Assembly: GCA_023055355.1 (NCBI GenBank)
Contig: JALJCS010000034.1
Coordinates: forward strand, 3,238,001 to 3,302,000
Reading direction: 5' to 3'
Origin: Agelaius tricolor
Taxonomy: Eukaryota; Chordata; Aves; Passeriformes; Icteridae
Length of the DNA stretch: 64,000 bases
In this document: positions 38,961 through 50,636 of the stretch, piece by piece
Numbering within the stretch: the first letter of the stretch is position 1
Layout: the number at the start of each line of letters is the position of its first letter
Notes under the pieces: model-generated
The model's input: only the letters and a program-made list of their open reading frames with translations
Told to the model about the DNA's origin: nothing
Database searches by the model: none
Program-made: the position numbers and the translations under genes

Positions 38961-39045
38961 AGTAATGGTATGGGCATGGACCAGACAGTGTGCTGGACAT
39001 TTATCTCAGAGACCTTGAGCAAATCATTTACTCTTTAGATAGTGA
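38961..39045 (+). mobile_element. Possible MIR SINE remnant
   Basis: The phrase GACCTTGAGCAAATCATTTA followed by CTCTTTAGA resembles the most conserved part of the ancient MIR/CORE-SINE element (gaccttgggcaagtcacttaacctct). The upstream tRNA-related part is not convincing. MIR copies are known in birds but are old and diverged, so chance similarity is possible. Confidence 0.3.
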
Positions 39046-42000
39046 TGTTTTTGCAGTTGCTGAAAAATAGCAGGGTTTATCTCAGAAAAATTGTGCAATG
39101 TCAAGAGCTTAAAGATATTTCTGTACAAAGTGTTGTATGAAGGTAAAGAGTGATTTGAAGACTAAACTAAACTTTTGTGTTCTGTGGAAGTCTTTACAAC
39201 CTTCTTTTAAACTATTTTTAAACGTTGTATATTTAATCTTCATAAATATTTTTCCTTGACAAACTATAATGCTTGAATCCCTATCCTATAAGGATCTCTA
39301 GTACTGCATTAAGCAATGCAGCATGGAGCTTAGGATACCACAGGTACAGTAGAAACTACAAACTGCTTACCTGAAGGACTTGAAAAGGAATTTCTATCCA
39401 TCAGAATTGCTGTGCTGTCTGAACCATTCCCTTTTTTTCTAACAGCTGTGAGAGAATGTAAACCTTTCAGTAATCACACATTCCAGGGTTTGTTATGTGA
39501 TACTAAAGGGTCTCAAAGGCTTCCCGTGACAGCTCATGTCTCGTATCGCCTTTTTACAAGTTGAAAATATCTTTTTAATATGCAGTTGTAAGGTCTCATT
39601 CTCAGCCTGGATTTATTCATTTGAGCTGTTAATGCTTGAATATTTTAGTCAGTAATGTTGTAAGTAGGGGTACTCAGAGGTTACTTTGGTGTTTTCATAA
39701 CTGATTTAAAAATCTGAGCCCTGCTGTTCACCCCAGGTTTGGTTGTGCTTGGTTGTGCTTTGCTGCTTCCTACAGTATCTTTTGTATATCCAAAGATTTC
39801 CAATTTAGTAATGCTAAAATGACTTCTGAATGCTTCCTGTGAAGTTGTGTTTCATAGTGAGTGGCTAGAGCAGACCTTTATGTTCAAAGCAGTTAAGCAG
39901 CATTCTAATCAGTAGAGATTTAAATGTCTGTAGTAATATGCTGAACAATATGCTTCCTTTTTTTCTCCTCTTCATTTAAAGCATAAAAAACTCATCCTTC
40001 ATGTAATACATCCCCAGCATGTCACCAGCACTGTGGTATTGTCCAGGCTGGTAAAGAACAGAATGGGAATATAGTGATGGGGATTATGAGAAGAAAGTTA
40101 TTAAAAATATGTCCCCAGATAAATGTAGTATACCTCAATAATATTGATGACTACCCAGTCCAGAACTTTTTAGTAGTTCTTGATGAAAAGGGTTCTTGTT
40201 ACCCTTTAAGAGTATGTGTTTTACCTTTAAGTATGTCCCAACTTTATTGTTTCTAATCAAGGATTGCAGTAAACAGTTGCCCTAGCACAGGCCTGAGGTA
40301 AGACTAAACCAGAGTTTTCTTACTGGGCTTTGATAAATTTGATCTGATAAATTGAGAACAATTTCTCACTTATTTATGGATATTTTAGTTGAGCCCATTG
40401 CTTTAATCTTGATATTAGGACAGCAGAAAAAAGTTTCTTGTCATTTTAAAAATGGTGTTGATATTTATGATTCAACTTTACCAGACATTTTTTAAGATTC
40501 TGTGCAGTTTTATGTGCCTGTGCAGTTTCTGGACTGAGAACCTCTGTGAAGAATTTAGTAGGCTGCATTCCCAGCCTGTATTGTCTTGTGGAAGAGTTTC
40601 CATGAGGGTTATCAGGGGGAAATGATTTACAGAAGCCAAGAATTTGGTCATTTGTGCTTAGCAGTGAAACAACAAACTAAAGAAAGCTGCAAGTGGTAGG
40701 AACTCACTTGTGGTGTCCTTTCAGTCTTTGGGGTTCCTTGCACTATTTGTTCTGTCATCAGTGCTACTTTGTTAGTGAATTTAAAAACCTGAAACAGAAC
40801 AAGCAGAACAAGTTATAAACCCCCCAAACCAGTCCAAATTGAAGATCTCTATTCAAATGCATCTATTTCATGCTGGTTGCCTGCAGATGCCTGTAATTGT
40901 GACTGCCCAGCAGTATGTTCAGAATGGTCAATCTTCTGCTTAATAAGGTGATATTTCTTTCCTGTACCAGCAGAATTTTCATATGAGCAGGTTCTGGGCT
41001 GCAGAAACCACTTCTGCAGTAGATGACAAGAGCATTGAGCCTTGCTGTCTGTGTTCATAACAAAATGCAAAACTTGCTTCCATGACTCAGCTTTCTCTCA
41101 GCAAGATCTTCTCCATCGTGAGTCTGTAAGTTAAAAACCAAATTCTGAATATTCAAAGATGCTAATTTTCACCTTAAGAGAGCATTTTGATACCTCCTGC
41201 TTTGAGCAGTAGTGGTAAAAGGTCCTGATCTGAATTTTAACACAGTGGCATGAAAATGCAAAAGAGAAGATCAAATGCAGGTTCTTCTAAAGCAATAAAG
41301 TTCTAGATAGAAAAACAAACAGGTGAATTTTATTGTTTCAAACCATGAAAAAATACCATACAAGTTATTTTATAGGTAACATTTATTACAACATCAGCAT
41401 TACAGAACTTTGGATTCATTAATATCTGATTCCTGTTCTCAGGTGATTTCAAGTGATTTTAGGTACAGGTGGGACCATATTCCTCTGCCACTGAATTCCA
41501 CATGACTGTAGAAATCAAAAAGAGCTGAGACTGCTGATGCAGTCAGCTCTATCTATGGGTGTTTTGCGTGGTTTTTCACTGAAACAATACTAACAAGCTT
41601 GAGCTCTTGTGAAGACTTTCTAGACTCTGTTTTTTTAATTTAAGCCTTTTTCTTATACTTGGATATTTTTTATTGATGTTGATGTTATCATGACTTCTCC
41701 TTTCTTTGGTAAATATTGCGTTCTTTGGTCATGAAAGTAAGACTCCTCAAGCACTCTCCTCTTCTGAAATGCTGCTTCTCACAGCTTACTCACTGTAGGT
41801 ACATTGAGAATTACACTTTTTGTCTGGTTGTACTGTAGGAAATTATGAGAGCAAGCAGGGAGCATCTTGGCTGAAGCCACTTGTAGAGATGTGATAAAGG
41901 TCACGGTCATGATCTCCACAGGTCCCACGGGGTGTGGTGCAGTGCATCCCAAGGGTGTCACTGTCAAGGGGGTGCATTGTGAGTTGTTGTAGCATGCTGC

Positions 42001-44071
42001 TGTAATACAGCACTGGAGCATCCAGCAAGGACTACTGCTCAAAGGAAAATGCTGCTGTCCCTCGAGGAAAGCAACTGTACCTTGTCAAGGCTTTGAGGCT
42101 GTTGATATTGTAAAATGCATGTTCTCTTTGACATTTTTGTGTTCTTCTTTCTCTGTTCTTTGGAACTCCTGCCATGCAAACCAGTCCTTAAGCAAGTGAA
42201 AATTACCTAAGTCTCAAGCTGATACCAGAGAGTGTGCATTTAAACCTTGTGCCTTGCTCTGTTCCAGCCCACTTCCTGACTGCCTTCAGCAGGGAGTGTG
42301 CCAAGTCTGGCTGTGTCCTGCTGCCTCAGAATTCCTCACAGTCGAACCTCACATCTGTCTTGGCAGTTGCAGCCACTGTTCCTTAGAGCTGCACTCTGTA
42401 GCCCCAGGGGGCACCTGCAATTAGGAGCCGAGGATACAATGACAGGGCTTTTCTTGAAGAAAACACGGGTGTCTGGGCTGGTTCCAGATTTTCCTCTCTA
42501 AGGAGTGGCATTAGGAACCGTGTCCTTGCTGCAAATGTTTCTCGGGTTGCAGCCCTTGTGAAATATCCTGTTCAAACAGCTCCGTCTCATCAGCCCTTCC
42601 TTGCTATGAGCTTAGGTCAGTGTCAATTCTCATTTTTTCTGTATATAGACCAGCCAGATCTGTGGCTATCAAAGAGAAATAGGCATGTGTACAGCTTTTC
42701 TACAGAATGCAGTCAGTGTTAAATTTAGGCACTAAAATTATGTGTCTCTTGGCATTCAGGCAGCTGAATTGGAAATGCAAAATGAAGAGAACCCTTCGTG
42801 TGTGTAATGAAAAATCGTCTGTCTGGAAACCTCTCTCTGGTGTTAACTCATTCAGGATAGAACTCCTCTTTATCACCTGACTTGTTACCATGTTCAGCAG
42901 CCCTGTTATGCCATCCAGACTGATATTCTTGAAGCTAGTGTGGCAAGGATTGGACATTTCAGTTATTAAAAATGTTGAGTTCTTCTAAAGGTGCTCCCAT
43001 ATTGTTGTTTGGTCTTTATGCATTCTTCAGGTTTGTTTCAGATAAAACCCAGGAAGCTGGGGTTATGTTATTTTAGTCTAACAGTAATTAGTGAGCCTGG
43101 GTGAAAGGCAGGTCTCCTGCCCAAAAGCTTTGAGCAGGACTTTGTGCAGCTGCAAGTAACATTCAAGGCTGAGTTTAAGGCTTCCCAGAAGAGGAGAGGT
43201 TGATAAACACTTACCTGTGAGTAGAACATGAGGAGACCAAAGTCTATCCAAAGCAGAATCTATCCAGATAGAAGGAATCTTGCTCTCAATCTTAACTATG
43301 AATGAGACAGCTCATGTACCCTTGCTGTTCATGCTGAATTTTGCAGTTTTGATGAATAGAATGAGTTGGAGTTTCTTTTTCCCCTCATCTGATTTTTCTC
43401 ATTTATTACTACTTTATGCTCATCATGGCACTAAGATGATCTGTCCTCAGGGTTTAATTCAGTTTCTGGGCATTACATAGGTACTGTTAAGTATGTAACT
43501 TGTTTTTAGCTTTTTTGAAAATCTGGAGCGAAAGACCAATTTGCTTACCATGTAGGATAAAAAAAAAAACGCTACCAGGAATGGAAGGATTAACCTCTCA
43601 GTTGGGAAATGACCATGTTAATGCCGCACCTTATCCTAATCCCATTTCCAAATGGGCCTGGGTGCAAACTACACTGAAGTTACAGTGGCATGTTCTACAT
43701 CTTGACACACTTAATATTTTTCAAAATCTGCTTTGAACCTTTGTTTATGACTTATGATCATTATTTTATGCTTGTCATACCAGCCAGTTGTTTTACTAGG
43801 GAGTTTTGACAGCAGTTGTATTCCTGGCTTGAAAAATTACTCTTTCCTTAAGTACAAGATAGAACATAAGTATATCCTTAAGTGATCTGCATGTTAGGTT
43901 TAACTTTTGATTTATTGCTTTCTCTTCTCAAATTTAGGAGCTTGATTGTTCTATGGGTTTTTCAATGCAAAGAAATGCTTCTAACAGCTTGCAAAACTCC
44001 ACAGTCCAGAAAAATGCTTTGTTCTCCTCTAATGTTGCAGGAAGCAAGTTTTGCTTAAAAAAATTCCTCTA

Positions 44072-44109
44072 ATAGATATAATATATGATATAATATATAA
44101 TAGATATAG
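44072..44109. repeat. Short AT-rich tandem repeat
   Basis: GATATAATATAT occurs twice in perfect tandem (44075-44086 and 44087-44098), with a related ATAGATATA word on each side. The segment is pure A/T apart from a few G, and lies about 460 bases upstream of the exon 2 acceptor. It is probably a small replication-slippage product and may be polymorphic. Confidence 0.6.
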
Positions 44110-44570
44110 AGTGTATCAGTATCTGTTTGTACAACAGTTAAGATGTACATGTTCTTGGTTCTTTGAAAAACTAATACAAGATAGAATTTGTTTAATCATG
44201 TTGCCCCAGCTTTTTATAGGTTATAAATTTTCTTCAATACTTTGGTTGTTAGCAATTGTCTACTTGGAGTTAACTTTTATCTTTAGGTAAAAAGAATTTC
44301 TAAAACACTGTAAATGCTTTTAAGTCCTGCTTTTCAGTGCCTTTGCCTGCTTTATTTGATTCTCTGAGTTGAGGAACCTGTGAGATTTAGAGACCTTCAA
44401 ATGCACATGGCAAGTAGTGGGAGCAGAAAAAAATATATTATTGCAAAATGTTGAGCTGTTGGTCTCCAAACCTCTGGCTGGCAGTGATTTCTTTGCTCCC
44501 CATTCATTTAAGCAGATGATTCTTCACAAGGTGGTGTCTCATTTAAATCTCTGATTTTCTTTTCTTCTAG

Positions 44571-44716
44571 ACTGTACCTTCAGTAAAGCTCTGTGGAAGA
44601 TAGATGTGTGTGCTGCAATGGTGACATAAATATTTCAGAGGACTGGAACAAGTTGTTGAGAATCTGTGTTTGTTTTTCATGCTGCTGCTGAGAGCTGTCT
44701 AAGGCAAGTAAACACC
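44571..44716 (+). other. NDST3: NDST3 exon 2, 5' untranslated part
   Basis: The exon starts after a good acceptor (pyrimidine tract then TAG at 44568-44570) and leads to the initiator ATG at 44717. An in-frame TGA at 44657-44659 limits the reading frame upstream, so the protein cannot extend to exon 1. Three short upstream ORFs lie here: 44604-44624 (6 codons), 44618-44629 (3 codons) and 44679-44702 (7 codons). All end before the main ATG. The true acceptor could differ if there are alternative leaders. Confidence 0.7.
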
Positions 44717-45697
44717 ATGAGTTTTATCCTGAAACTTCACAGACATTTTCAAAGAACAGTAATTTTGCTGGCCACTTTTTGTATGGTGAGCATAGTTATT
44801 TCTGCCTACTACTTGTATAATGGCTACAAACAGGAAAATGAACTTCCTGAAACCTCTTCAGAAGTGGAATGTGGTGATCCTCAACTGTTGCCATACAAGC
44901 TGATGGAGATGAAGACCATGAAGCCTGTTGATCCCCTGAGGACAGACCTTGTAGTGCTGGTGTTTGTGGAAAGCCAGTACTCAGCATTAGGCCAAGATAT
45001 CATAACCATTCTGGAATCTAGCAGGTTTCAGTTTCACATTGAGATTGCATCTGGGAAAGGTGACCTCCCAGTGCTAATAGACAAAAACAAAGGCAAATAC
45101 GCTCTCATAATATATGAAAATATTTTTAAGTACGTGAACATGGACTCCTGGAACAGAGGCCTTCTAGATAAGTACTGTGTAGAATATGGCGTGGGTGTGA
45201 TCGGATTTCACAAAGGCAATGAGAACAGCTTGCAGAGCTTTCAGTGGAAGGGTTTTCCTTTCCATGTCCACAGCAATCTGGGTGTTAAGGACTGTTGCAT
45301 TAACCCTCATTCCCCACTGCTCCATGTGACTAAACCTTCTAAGCTTGAGAAAGGGCCCTTGCTTGGAAATGACTGGGCTGTTTTCCAGATTAATCACACA
45401 ACTTATCAACCAGTGATATTTGCAAAAGTAAAGACACCAGAAAACCTCCCTCCACCTGCTGCTATAAGTGCTCTCTATGCCACAGTAATTCATGACTTGG
45501 GGCTCCACGATGGGATTCAACGAGTCCTTTTCGGCAATAACTTGAATTTTTGGCTGCACAAACTGATTTTCATAGATGCCATCTCTTTCCTCTCTGGAAA
45601 GAAGCTCACCCTATCCTTGGATAGGTACATTCTGGTTGACATAGATGATATCTTCGTTGGCAAGGATGGAACAAGGATGAACACCAACGACGTACAG
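44717..45697 (+). CDS. NDST3: Heparan sulfate N-deacetylase/N-sulfotransferase 3, first coding exon (residues 1-327)
   Basis: NDST3 is a bifunctional type II Golgi membrane enzyme. Its N-deacetylase half removes acetyl from GlcNAc in heparan sulfate; its C-terminal sulfotransferase half then adds sulfate from PAPS. This exon encodes the N-terminal 327 residues: a short basic cytosolic tail (1-13), one signal-anchor membrane segment (about 14-34), a luminal stem, and the start of the HS N-deacetylase domain. Visible motifs are an N-glycosylation sequon at N226 (NHT), the family block [20 protein letters not shown] (262-281), and the acidic DIDD at 308-311, which family knowledge links to metal binding in the deacetylase. 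The N-terminus [18 protein letters not shown] matches NDST3 rather than NDST4, which begins MNLIVKLRR. ATG 44717 has A at -3; a GTG at 44666 is in frame but lacks support. The exon ends in phase 0 at CAG|GTAAAGT. Confidence 0.96.
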
Positions 45698-47825
45698 GTA
45701 AAGTATGTGCACAAACTAATGGTCATTACAACAACATGATTTTTTTAATCTGAGAGTGGATAGTTGTTCATACTTGGAACTTCAGGGCTCCACCCTGGAG
45801 CTGTTCATATGTAATGCACATGTTGAGAGTCTTACAAGCAGGAGGTAAATGTAGTGAGCAACAATAAATGTCAGCATAAACTTTCAAGAGTGGACAGGGT
45901 TACTGGCTGTTTGAAATAGGTTGGGATGTCAGGAGTTGCTTGCAGCCTTTCACTTCTCTCATCTCTCTTTTATGGCACCCCCCTTGCAAGGAGGGTTTGT
46001 GTTATTCATGGTCTTAAAAGCTCATTCTGTCACTAAATGACTTGACAATTTCCATTTTTATGTTTAGAGTTGTTCATTCCTGAATTTCCACCCTGTTGTA
46101 CTGTTCAAGTGAGGTGATAGTTGTTGGTCAGGAGCACTAACATATTAACATCATTTCTTCCTGTAAGTATTTCTTCTGTGCTTTTTGTGAGGAGTGTTGT
46201 CCCAAAGCACGTAGTAGGATTAGGGTACCTTTCTCAATTTGGTCTTGAAGGTAATAATCTGTATCATACTGCTTGTGTTGCCCTATTTGTGCTAAAAATA
46301 AGGGAGAATGTTTTCTTAGAACTTGGTTAGTGGAATGAATAACTGCAAGAAGGAAAGATGAGGACAGCACTGCGTGCAGTGGGTTATTTTTGTTTCATTT
46401 TTAACCATGCTTTTGGGTTTTTTCAGCGTTAATATATTTGTCAAGCTACAGCAGCTCTGCATACAGTGCTTCCCTAAACAAAAGGCTTGACCCTGCAGTT
46501 CAGCTTCTAATTTGCTTTAAAATTGCAGCATACACTCTTTTCCAAAACATCCTCTGTACATGCAATTGTAAATGAGATTTGCCTCCTTGTTAAGTGGGTG
46601 TTTTCCTTAGGCAAACAAATCAGGTGGGAGAGAAGAGAAATCAAGGTGAAGCTTCCTAAATGGTTTTCCTGTGGAGAGAACGATGGCAGTGCTTGAATTA
46701 GATAAGGGAGCATGCTTGGAGGGTCTCCTAAATGCAAACTCAGGTGGCAGGAAAAGAGTCAGATCTGACAAACATCCCTGGCAGAACGTGTGTTGTTCTC
46801 CAGCAGCACCACTTTGTGCTAACAAAGTGAGTGAAATAAAGCCTGAATAAATCCATCACTGTGTTGTGCAACAGCAGTCGGAGACAGCGTGTTTGGTATT
46901 GTTTCTCTTTGTAAGTGACACCTTAGGATTGTCATTTTAAAATAAGTTAGGATATTTAATTGCCAGAGTTATATACCAGAAACAGGAGAGTATTGAGACA
47001 AATTTGATTACAGCAGATACAGAAGGATAAACCATATTGTTTGGGGAAAATAATTTGCAGTATGTCAGAAAGTAATCTTCCCGAAATAAAACTGTCAAAT
47101 TAAATAGAATATCAAAGTGGAAATAACTTTTAAGTAGGATAATTTCTTTTATACAGGACTGTGTTCTGAAACAATGGAACCTAAAAAAAACTGTTCCCTT
47201 CTGATTCTTCATCTACTTGTAGTTAAAATGTTGTATTAAACATGTTGTTAGAGCTGTCAGATGCGATGCATCTTCATTACTATTAATATCAAAGGAGTTC
47301 TCCTCGGTGGCACAATGACATGTGGAAGGAATGAAACAAAATCAATTTGCAGTAGTTGGAAATACGTTATTGTAAAGTGTATTTGCAGATAAATGACATC
47401 TCATTAAAGAGGAGTTTTACTGAGTTCTGCTGCAGTGACTGCGACCGAGAATTGGGTGCTACTAGTGTGAAAAGAGGTTCTAAATGTAGACTTTGTATCA
47501 TTTCAGTACTCAAGATTAGCTCATTTCCACCAAGCTTACATTTTAACTACTGGCAATATAGAATTAAGGAGGATGCTCTTTTGTGATTTAATTTTGTTTG
47601 ACATATCTCCTTGATAATATTTTCTGGGTATACTCGCAGCTGCTAGGGCTGTGAGCTGGAGGAGAGTAAGGTGAGTGTTTCTACCAGTGTTCTATAAATG
47701 CTAATCAATCTGAAACTTGAGGGGTCTCCCAAGAGCCACAAGACCTCTAGGGTTGGTTCTGGCTGCTCTGTGGATAGGCTGGAGTTCAGAAACTGGAAGG
47801 TGAATGCAGAACCAGTAGCAAAACT

Positions 47826-47912
47826 CAGGTGGTCATCTGCTCTAAACCCCCTGCTCAAGCTGGGCCATGGCCAGGTGCCCTTTGAGTGTCTCCAAGGAGA
47901 GAGATCCTGACT
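47826..47912 (-). mobile_element. Old CR1 LINE fragment
   Basis: GGTGGTCATCTGCTCTAAAC, CCCCTGCTCAAGCTGGGCCA and TTTGAGTGTCTCCAAGGAGA appear in the order of the reverse complement of the CR1 3' region (ggtcatct..ccaaccccctgctcaagcagggccac..ttttgaatatctccaaggatgga). The terminal octamers and the more 5' region are missing or too diverged to see, so this is an old internal piece. Boundaries are approximate. Confidence 0.6.
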
Positions 47913-50604
47913 GCATGTAAGATCATGGTTTCAAAGCGATTTCTTCTTTAGATATCTAAAATAGATTTCCAAAGTGGCCAGAATAATTAATATGTGGGGG
48001 CTTAACCAATTAAAGCTTAACTTCCCTCTCCTTTAAACTATGTGAATTGGAGTTAAGTACATAGAAAAATTACTATTATAAGGTTTAGTGGTAATATTTT
48101 ATCAGTGTTATATATTGAGCTCATAAGAGGTCAGATTAAAAGCAGGCCTTCCAAAATGAGTGTCTTCTGTACCTCTAAAGAGGAGGCCAAGTGGTGCTAC
48201 TTGAGCTCGAGTACCTATAGTGTCAGGAACACAAGTGTAAAGAGCCCTTCTGAAAATGTTTTACCAACATAGTTTATCAACCTAAATTCTGTTGTAAATG
48301 CTTTGTTTTGTTAAACAGCAGATTAAGTTTATTCTAGTTTCACCACAGCTTCTTCAATTACAAACAGAACAAAAAGGACCCCAACATATTGAAACAGTGG
48401 TTCAGACTCCTTGAATAAGTACCTGTTAGAGACTTGGCAGTCTGTGTCTAACATCCAGGCTGATGGAACACAGTTCTTCGATGTAAGATAAGGAGTAGCT
48501 GTCACTGTGCATCAGCAATAACCATCCATCCTTATATTTATGTACTTTATCTTCCTCTGCTAAAATAGAAATAATGGAAGATAATGTTTCCATGGTCTAA
48601 TTGCCTCCCACTTTGAAAATAAGCTTGGTAATAATCAACTCAACATTCATTTTTCAGTGTTTTTTTCTCTCCTATTGTCTGTCAGGCAGGAGGGACCATT
48701 AGGCTGTGACAATGTTATATTTTGTTTTCCTTGTTTCTTTTAGAAAGACTTAAGAGCCTGTGCAGTGCAAATAATTCATTTAAATAGACATACAGAGAAA
48801 AATCTATCTAGATATCCACAGAATAAGTTTGTCTTAATAGACCGTGATTGTCCTGGCTGACAGTCGACTAATTTAATATCTTCTTTTGTTAGAGTTACTC
48901 TTGGTGAAATTTTTATTACTGTAAAGCATTGAGATTTTTCAAGGGAGAAGCAGATGATAAAAGAGGGGAAATTAAATGTGGGTTTTTTTCCTGATGACAG
49001 TTTGTTCCGTGCTGGTGGTCTAGGCCGTCCACCTTTCCCTTCATTTCCCCAATATATGCACTTGCTGGAGTTCCTTGAGAGTTAATCACATTTTTCAAAT
49101 GAAAAATTAGAACACTGCCAAATTATTTTGTCCTAAGAATTAGCTGTTTGAGCTCCTCTTGACTGCCTGGTCCTTTGTGAGCTTTTCAAAAGAGACTGAA
49201 TTGAAGTCAGGATGGGGATCTCTTCAGGTAAGCCTAACCTTTTTCTATACCTGTAGTTTTTCTTTATAATTTGCAAGGAAAAATCTCCATATTAACCATA
49301 TCCATTATTGGAAGGGGATGGTAGATCCTTATGTATCGTTCTGTTTTGGGAGTGCTTGGGCAGTGCATCTGTTAGTGTACATGTGCATGGCAGTGGGCAC
49401 TACAAGACTCAGGCTGCAGTCCCCCGGCATTAACACTGCAGAACTGGAGAAAGGAGCTGTGACAAACATTTCTCTGGTGATGGAGAGGGTTCAGCCAAAG
49501 GGAATCAATTCCTAGCCCTTCAGTCTCCATACAGTCTCTCATCTTGCCTGGGTGTTGGGGTTTATAAGGCAGACACCTCTAATGGAGCTACTCCTGTAAA
49601 TTCCCACAGTAGACATAAACACAGAAAAACAGCTCATCTTCAGGGGGGCTCTGGTTTAGTGAATTGCACCTTAAAAGTATGTGGCTTTGTTCATAAATTG
49701 CTTCCAGAGTGACTGACATCAAATATAAACATTTGTATTGGGTCGGATCAGTCCTCTTCCATTTCCCATCGCCAGTGCTGTCACTTCTTTGTTGCTTTCT
49801 TAGTCACATTGGTGGCCTAACCTTTTGTTTAATGTACTTCTGTTTAAAAACAGATTTCCCCACTAAGAGAATTTAATTGTATATTCCCTGTATTAAATTC
49901 ATCCACATTACTCACATTACTGCTTAAATTATTGCAGTTATTTAAAACCCATTAAGTATCTTTTCACCCTCTGCAGCATGCATGGCAAGGAACCAGAACT
50001 TCCCAAGGCAAAGCAGACCACTTGGCTATAAATTTAAAAAATCTAGTCATTTGGCTGTTCAGCTTTTCGTGCACAGGAATGACCTAAATATTTGCCTTGG
50101 AACAGAATTTTCTCTATATATTGTGGTAAGGCAGAAGGACTAAAGGGTTCAGGCAGAAAGCCTGAATTGTCAAGACAAAGAATGGTCCCTGTCACAGGAG
50201 GAAGTCTAATTCTCCAAGTTAATTGCTTCTTTATCTGTAGGATCACGTATAAGGTTATCAGAAAAGAAATGACAGATGTGTCATCAAATGTGTCAGCTGC
50301 AGAACCACTGAGCCATAAATCTTTGCTTCGGGGACGCTCAAAAAGTCTTTTTAATCACATCTTTAAATTACATAAGAAATTAATGATGATGAACTTTTGG
50401 TGTGCTAAATCATTCTGCGCTCCCAGTTGGTTAGCTGTAATACCCTACACCATTGTGGAATGTGTCTGCTGTGTGTGTACATACATTCTTCCTTAATTTG
50501 AAGCTCCTAAGCCATTTCTTACTCACTTGTTGGAAATAGCAGGTAAAAAATGCATTCAGTTCTTCAGAAGTGTCGAGGAGAAGGAAAATTACTGACTGGG
50601 GTGT

Positions 50605-50636
50605 TGCTGTAGCTGTCTGATGCTGTAGCTGTCTGA
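50605..50636. repeat. Perfect 16-bp tandem duplication
   Basis: TGCTGTAGCTGTCTGA occurs twice in a row with no mismatch (50605-50620 and 50621-50636). It lies deep in intron 2, away from any splice site. It is probably a recent slippage event; no function is evident. Confidence 0.7.

Larger units (their letters stand above)
38206..44570 (+). other. NDST3: Proposed intron 1 of NDST3
   Basis: This interval runs from the CpG-island donor to a strong acceptor (a pyrimidine-rich run ending TTCTTCTAG at 44562-44570). It contains no coding-quality frame. Apart from a possible MIR remnant and a short AT repeat, listed separately, I see only AT-rich unique sequence. If another untranslated exon exists in this interval I could not recognise it. 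Confidence 0.5.

Noticed and set aside
44666..44716. Upstream in-frame GTG that would extend NDST3 by 17 residues
   Set aside because: Vertebrate NDST proteins start at the MSFI-type methionine; the extension is preceded closely by a TGA and shows no conservation that I know of.
45698..45739. Open frame continuing 13 codons past the exon 2 donor
   Set aside because: The consensus donor CAG|GTAAAGT and the exact continuation of the protein in exon 3 show that this is intron.
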